From Bordetella parapertussis (GTDB lineage Bacteria > Pseudomonadota > Gammaproteobacteria > Burkholderiales > Burkholderiaceae_D): DNA of 6,304 nt. Under the pieces are notes generated by a model. It did no database searches and had not been told where the DNA came from. It worked only from the letters and a program-made list of their open reading frames with translations. How positions within the stretch are numbered: the first letter of the stretch is position 1; each line of letters begins with the position of its first letter. The stretch spans positions 1 to 6,304 of the forward strand of contig CAMBJI010000125.1 of NCBI GenBank assembly GCA_945867725.1, read 5' to 3'. The position numbers and the translations under genes are program-made. Of this stretch, positions 5,124-6,304 are shown piece by piece.

Positions 5124-6304
5124 ATGTCACAACGAATAGGTAATTTAATGGCGACCGACAGGCAGGTGTGGCTGCGAATCATCGCTGCGAGCCTGCTTTC
5201 AGGGCTGCTGCCCGGAAGTTGGACTTCTGCACAGGAGCCATCGCAGGCATCGCGATGGGAAGAGTCGCAAGGGGCAGATGATGGCAGCCGCATATTTCAG
5301 GAGCCTGCCGGACCGCTGACGATGGAAGCAGCGATCCGTCTAGCGCTCGAAGTCAATCCGACCATCGCAGCAGCGCGTCGCGAGATCGAAGCGACCGAGG
5401 CGCAGGTATTGCAAGGCTCTTTGCGACCGAATCCCGGATTTAGCTACAACGTTGAAAACGCGGGCAGGATCTCGCGCTCAAGCGCGGCGCAGGTTGAGTT
5501 GCCCATCGAGCGGGGTGATAAACGCGCCGCACGCGTTGAGGCCGCGCAGCGGGGTCGGGATGTTGCCATGTCAGATCTTGGTGGCCGTCAATTAAAAGTG
5601 CGGGCAGACGTGATGGCTGCTTTTTTTGATGTGCTTGCGGCCCAAGAGCTGCTCGCGCTGGCTCAGAACAGTGTCAGTCTCGCCCGCCGTGCGACCGATA
5701 TTGCGGCAAAGCGCGTTACTGCTGGCAAGGTCTCTCCGGTCGAGGAAACCAAGGCGCGCGTGGCTGAAGCCGGCGTGCGCGTAACCTTGACGCAGGCGCA
5801 AAGCGAACTGCGCAATGCGCGCCGCCGTCTTGCCAGCCTGTGGGGCAATGCTGTGCCGCGCTTCAGTGAGGCGCAGGGTGAAGTTGATTTGCTCCCGCTG
5901 ATCCCTACGCGTGAATCGGTAGAGCGGCGGCTGCGCACATCACCACTGCTGCAGCGTGCGCAACTGGAATTAGATCGACGCAAGTCACTTGTCAATGTAG
6001 AGCAAAGCAAGACCGTGCAGGATTTCACGGTCAGTGTCGGTGTGAAGCGACGAGAAGAATCACAGAATGAACAGATGATGCTCGGATTTTCCATTTCCCT
6101 ACCGCTTTACAACCGCAACCAGGGCAATTTGCTCGAAGCCCTGCGCCGCGAAGACAAGGCGCGCGATGAATTGCTTGCAACCCGCATTACCTTGGCCAGT
6201 GATGCCTATCAGATCATGGAGCGACTGAGTGCTCGTCGGGAGGAGGCTGAACTGCTGCGAACCGAGGTCGTGCCCGGTGCAAAGAGTGCGTATGAAGCTG
6301 CCAC
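5124..6304 (+). CDS. czcC: CzcC-type outer-membrane efflux channel (TolC family), 3' end cut by the window
   Basis: CzcC is the outer-membrane channel of the CzcCBA RND pump that expels Co, Zn and Cd ions from the periplasm and cytoplasm. The frame is open for 393 codons to the right edge; the family is usually a little over 400 residues, so only the end is missing. A signal peptide (hydrophobic core about 17-32, cleavage near SAQ at 35-37) has no lipobox cysteine. The two outer-membrane-efflux repeats cover about 65-245 and 255-393. Landmarks are LRPNPGFSYNVEN (100-112), ELPIERGDKR (125-134), RVTAGKVSPVEETKARV (197-213, typical of the CzcC/CnrC branch) and SISLPLYNRNQGNLLEA (323-339). Long Ala/Glu/Arg-rich helices between them are as expected for the coiled-coil barrel. 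The upstream czcI fits a czcICBA order, with czcB and czcA expected beyond the edge. Metal specificity (Czc, Cnr or Cus-like) cannot be fixed from this subunit alone. Confidence 0.9.
   Translation, partial: MSQRIGNLMATDRQVWLRIIAASLLSGLLPGSWTSAQEPSQASRWEESQGADDGSRIFQEPAGPLTMEAAIRLALEVNPTIAAARREIEATEAQVLQGSLRPNPGFSYNVENAGRISRSSAAQVELPIERGDKRAARVEAAQRGRDVAMSDLGGRQLKVRADVMAAFFDVLAAQELLALAQNSVSLARRATDIAAKRVTAGKVSPVEETKARVAEAGVRVTLTQAQSELRNARRRLASLWGNAVPRFSEAQGEVDLLPLIPTRESVERRLRTSPLLQRAQLELDRRKSLVNVEQSKTVQDFTVSVGVKRREESQNEQMMLGFSISLPLYNRNQGNLLEALRREDKARDELLATRITLASDAYQIMERLSARREEAELLRTEVVPGAKSAYEAA

Overview
The window fits a betaproteobacterium. Four things point that way: a CzcI-type periplasmic protein upstream of a CzcC-type outer-membrane protein, a NosR-family protein overlapping a Tat-exported ApbE, a LexA operator of the CTGT-N8-ACAG type, and moderately GC-rich coding sequence. 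I cannot name a genus. No nosZ, rRNA, tRNA, intact transposase or CRISPR array is visible.

Layout. Bases 1-77 hold the first 25 codons of a leftward gene, possibly a major facilitator transporter. Bases 78-687 are a long AT-rich region without a convincing gene. Bases 688-3629 hold a tightly coupled pair. The first gene is a NosR-family membrane flavo/iron-sulfur protein. The second is an ApbE flavin transferase whose ATG overlaps the NosR stop codon. A nested inverted repeat follows the pair (3624-3675), then about 370 bases without a recognisable gene.

Bases 4047-4318 hold a small leftward gene for a basic 63-residue protein of unknown function. It has a strong Shine-Dalgarno sequence and a near-ideal LexA (SOS) operator overlapping a consensus -10 box. 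To its right lies a run of consecutive hairpins (4326-4439) followed by a short T-tract. From 4617 onward is the beginning of a czc-type heavy-metal efflux operon: czcI, complete, then czcC, cut by the right edge.

How the genes work together. ApbE would be exported and attach FMN covalently to the periplasmic domain of the NosR-like protein. That protein would carry electrons between the quinone pool or cytoplasm and the periplasm through FMN and Fe-S centres. In canonical systems this supports nitrous oxide reductase, but no partner enzyme is visible here. CzcC is the outer-membrane channel of an RND efflux pump whose CzcB and CzcA partners should lie beyond the right edge. CzcI is a small His/Cys-rich periplasmic protein of the same operon type.

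The points most worth a second look are the SOS-controlled unknown gene, the hairpin tract beside it, and the atypical NosR, in which a low-complexity linker stands where the family's middle periplasmic region is expected.
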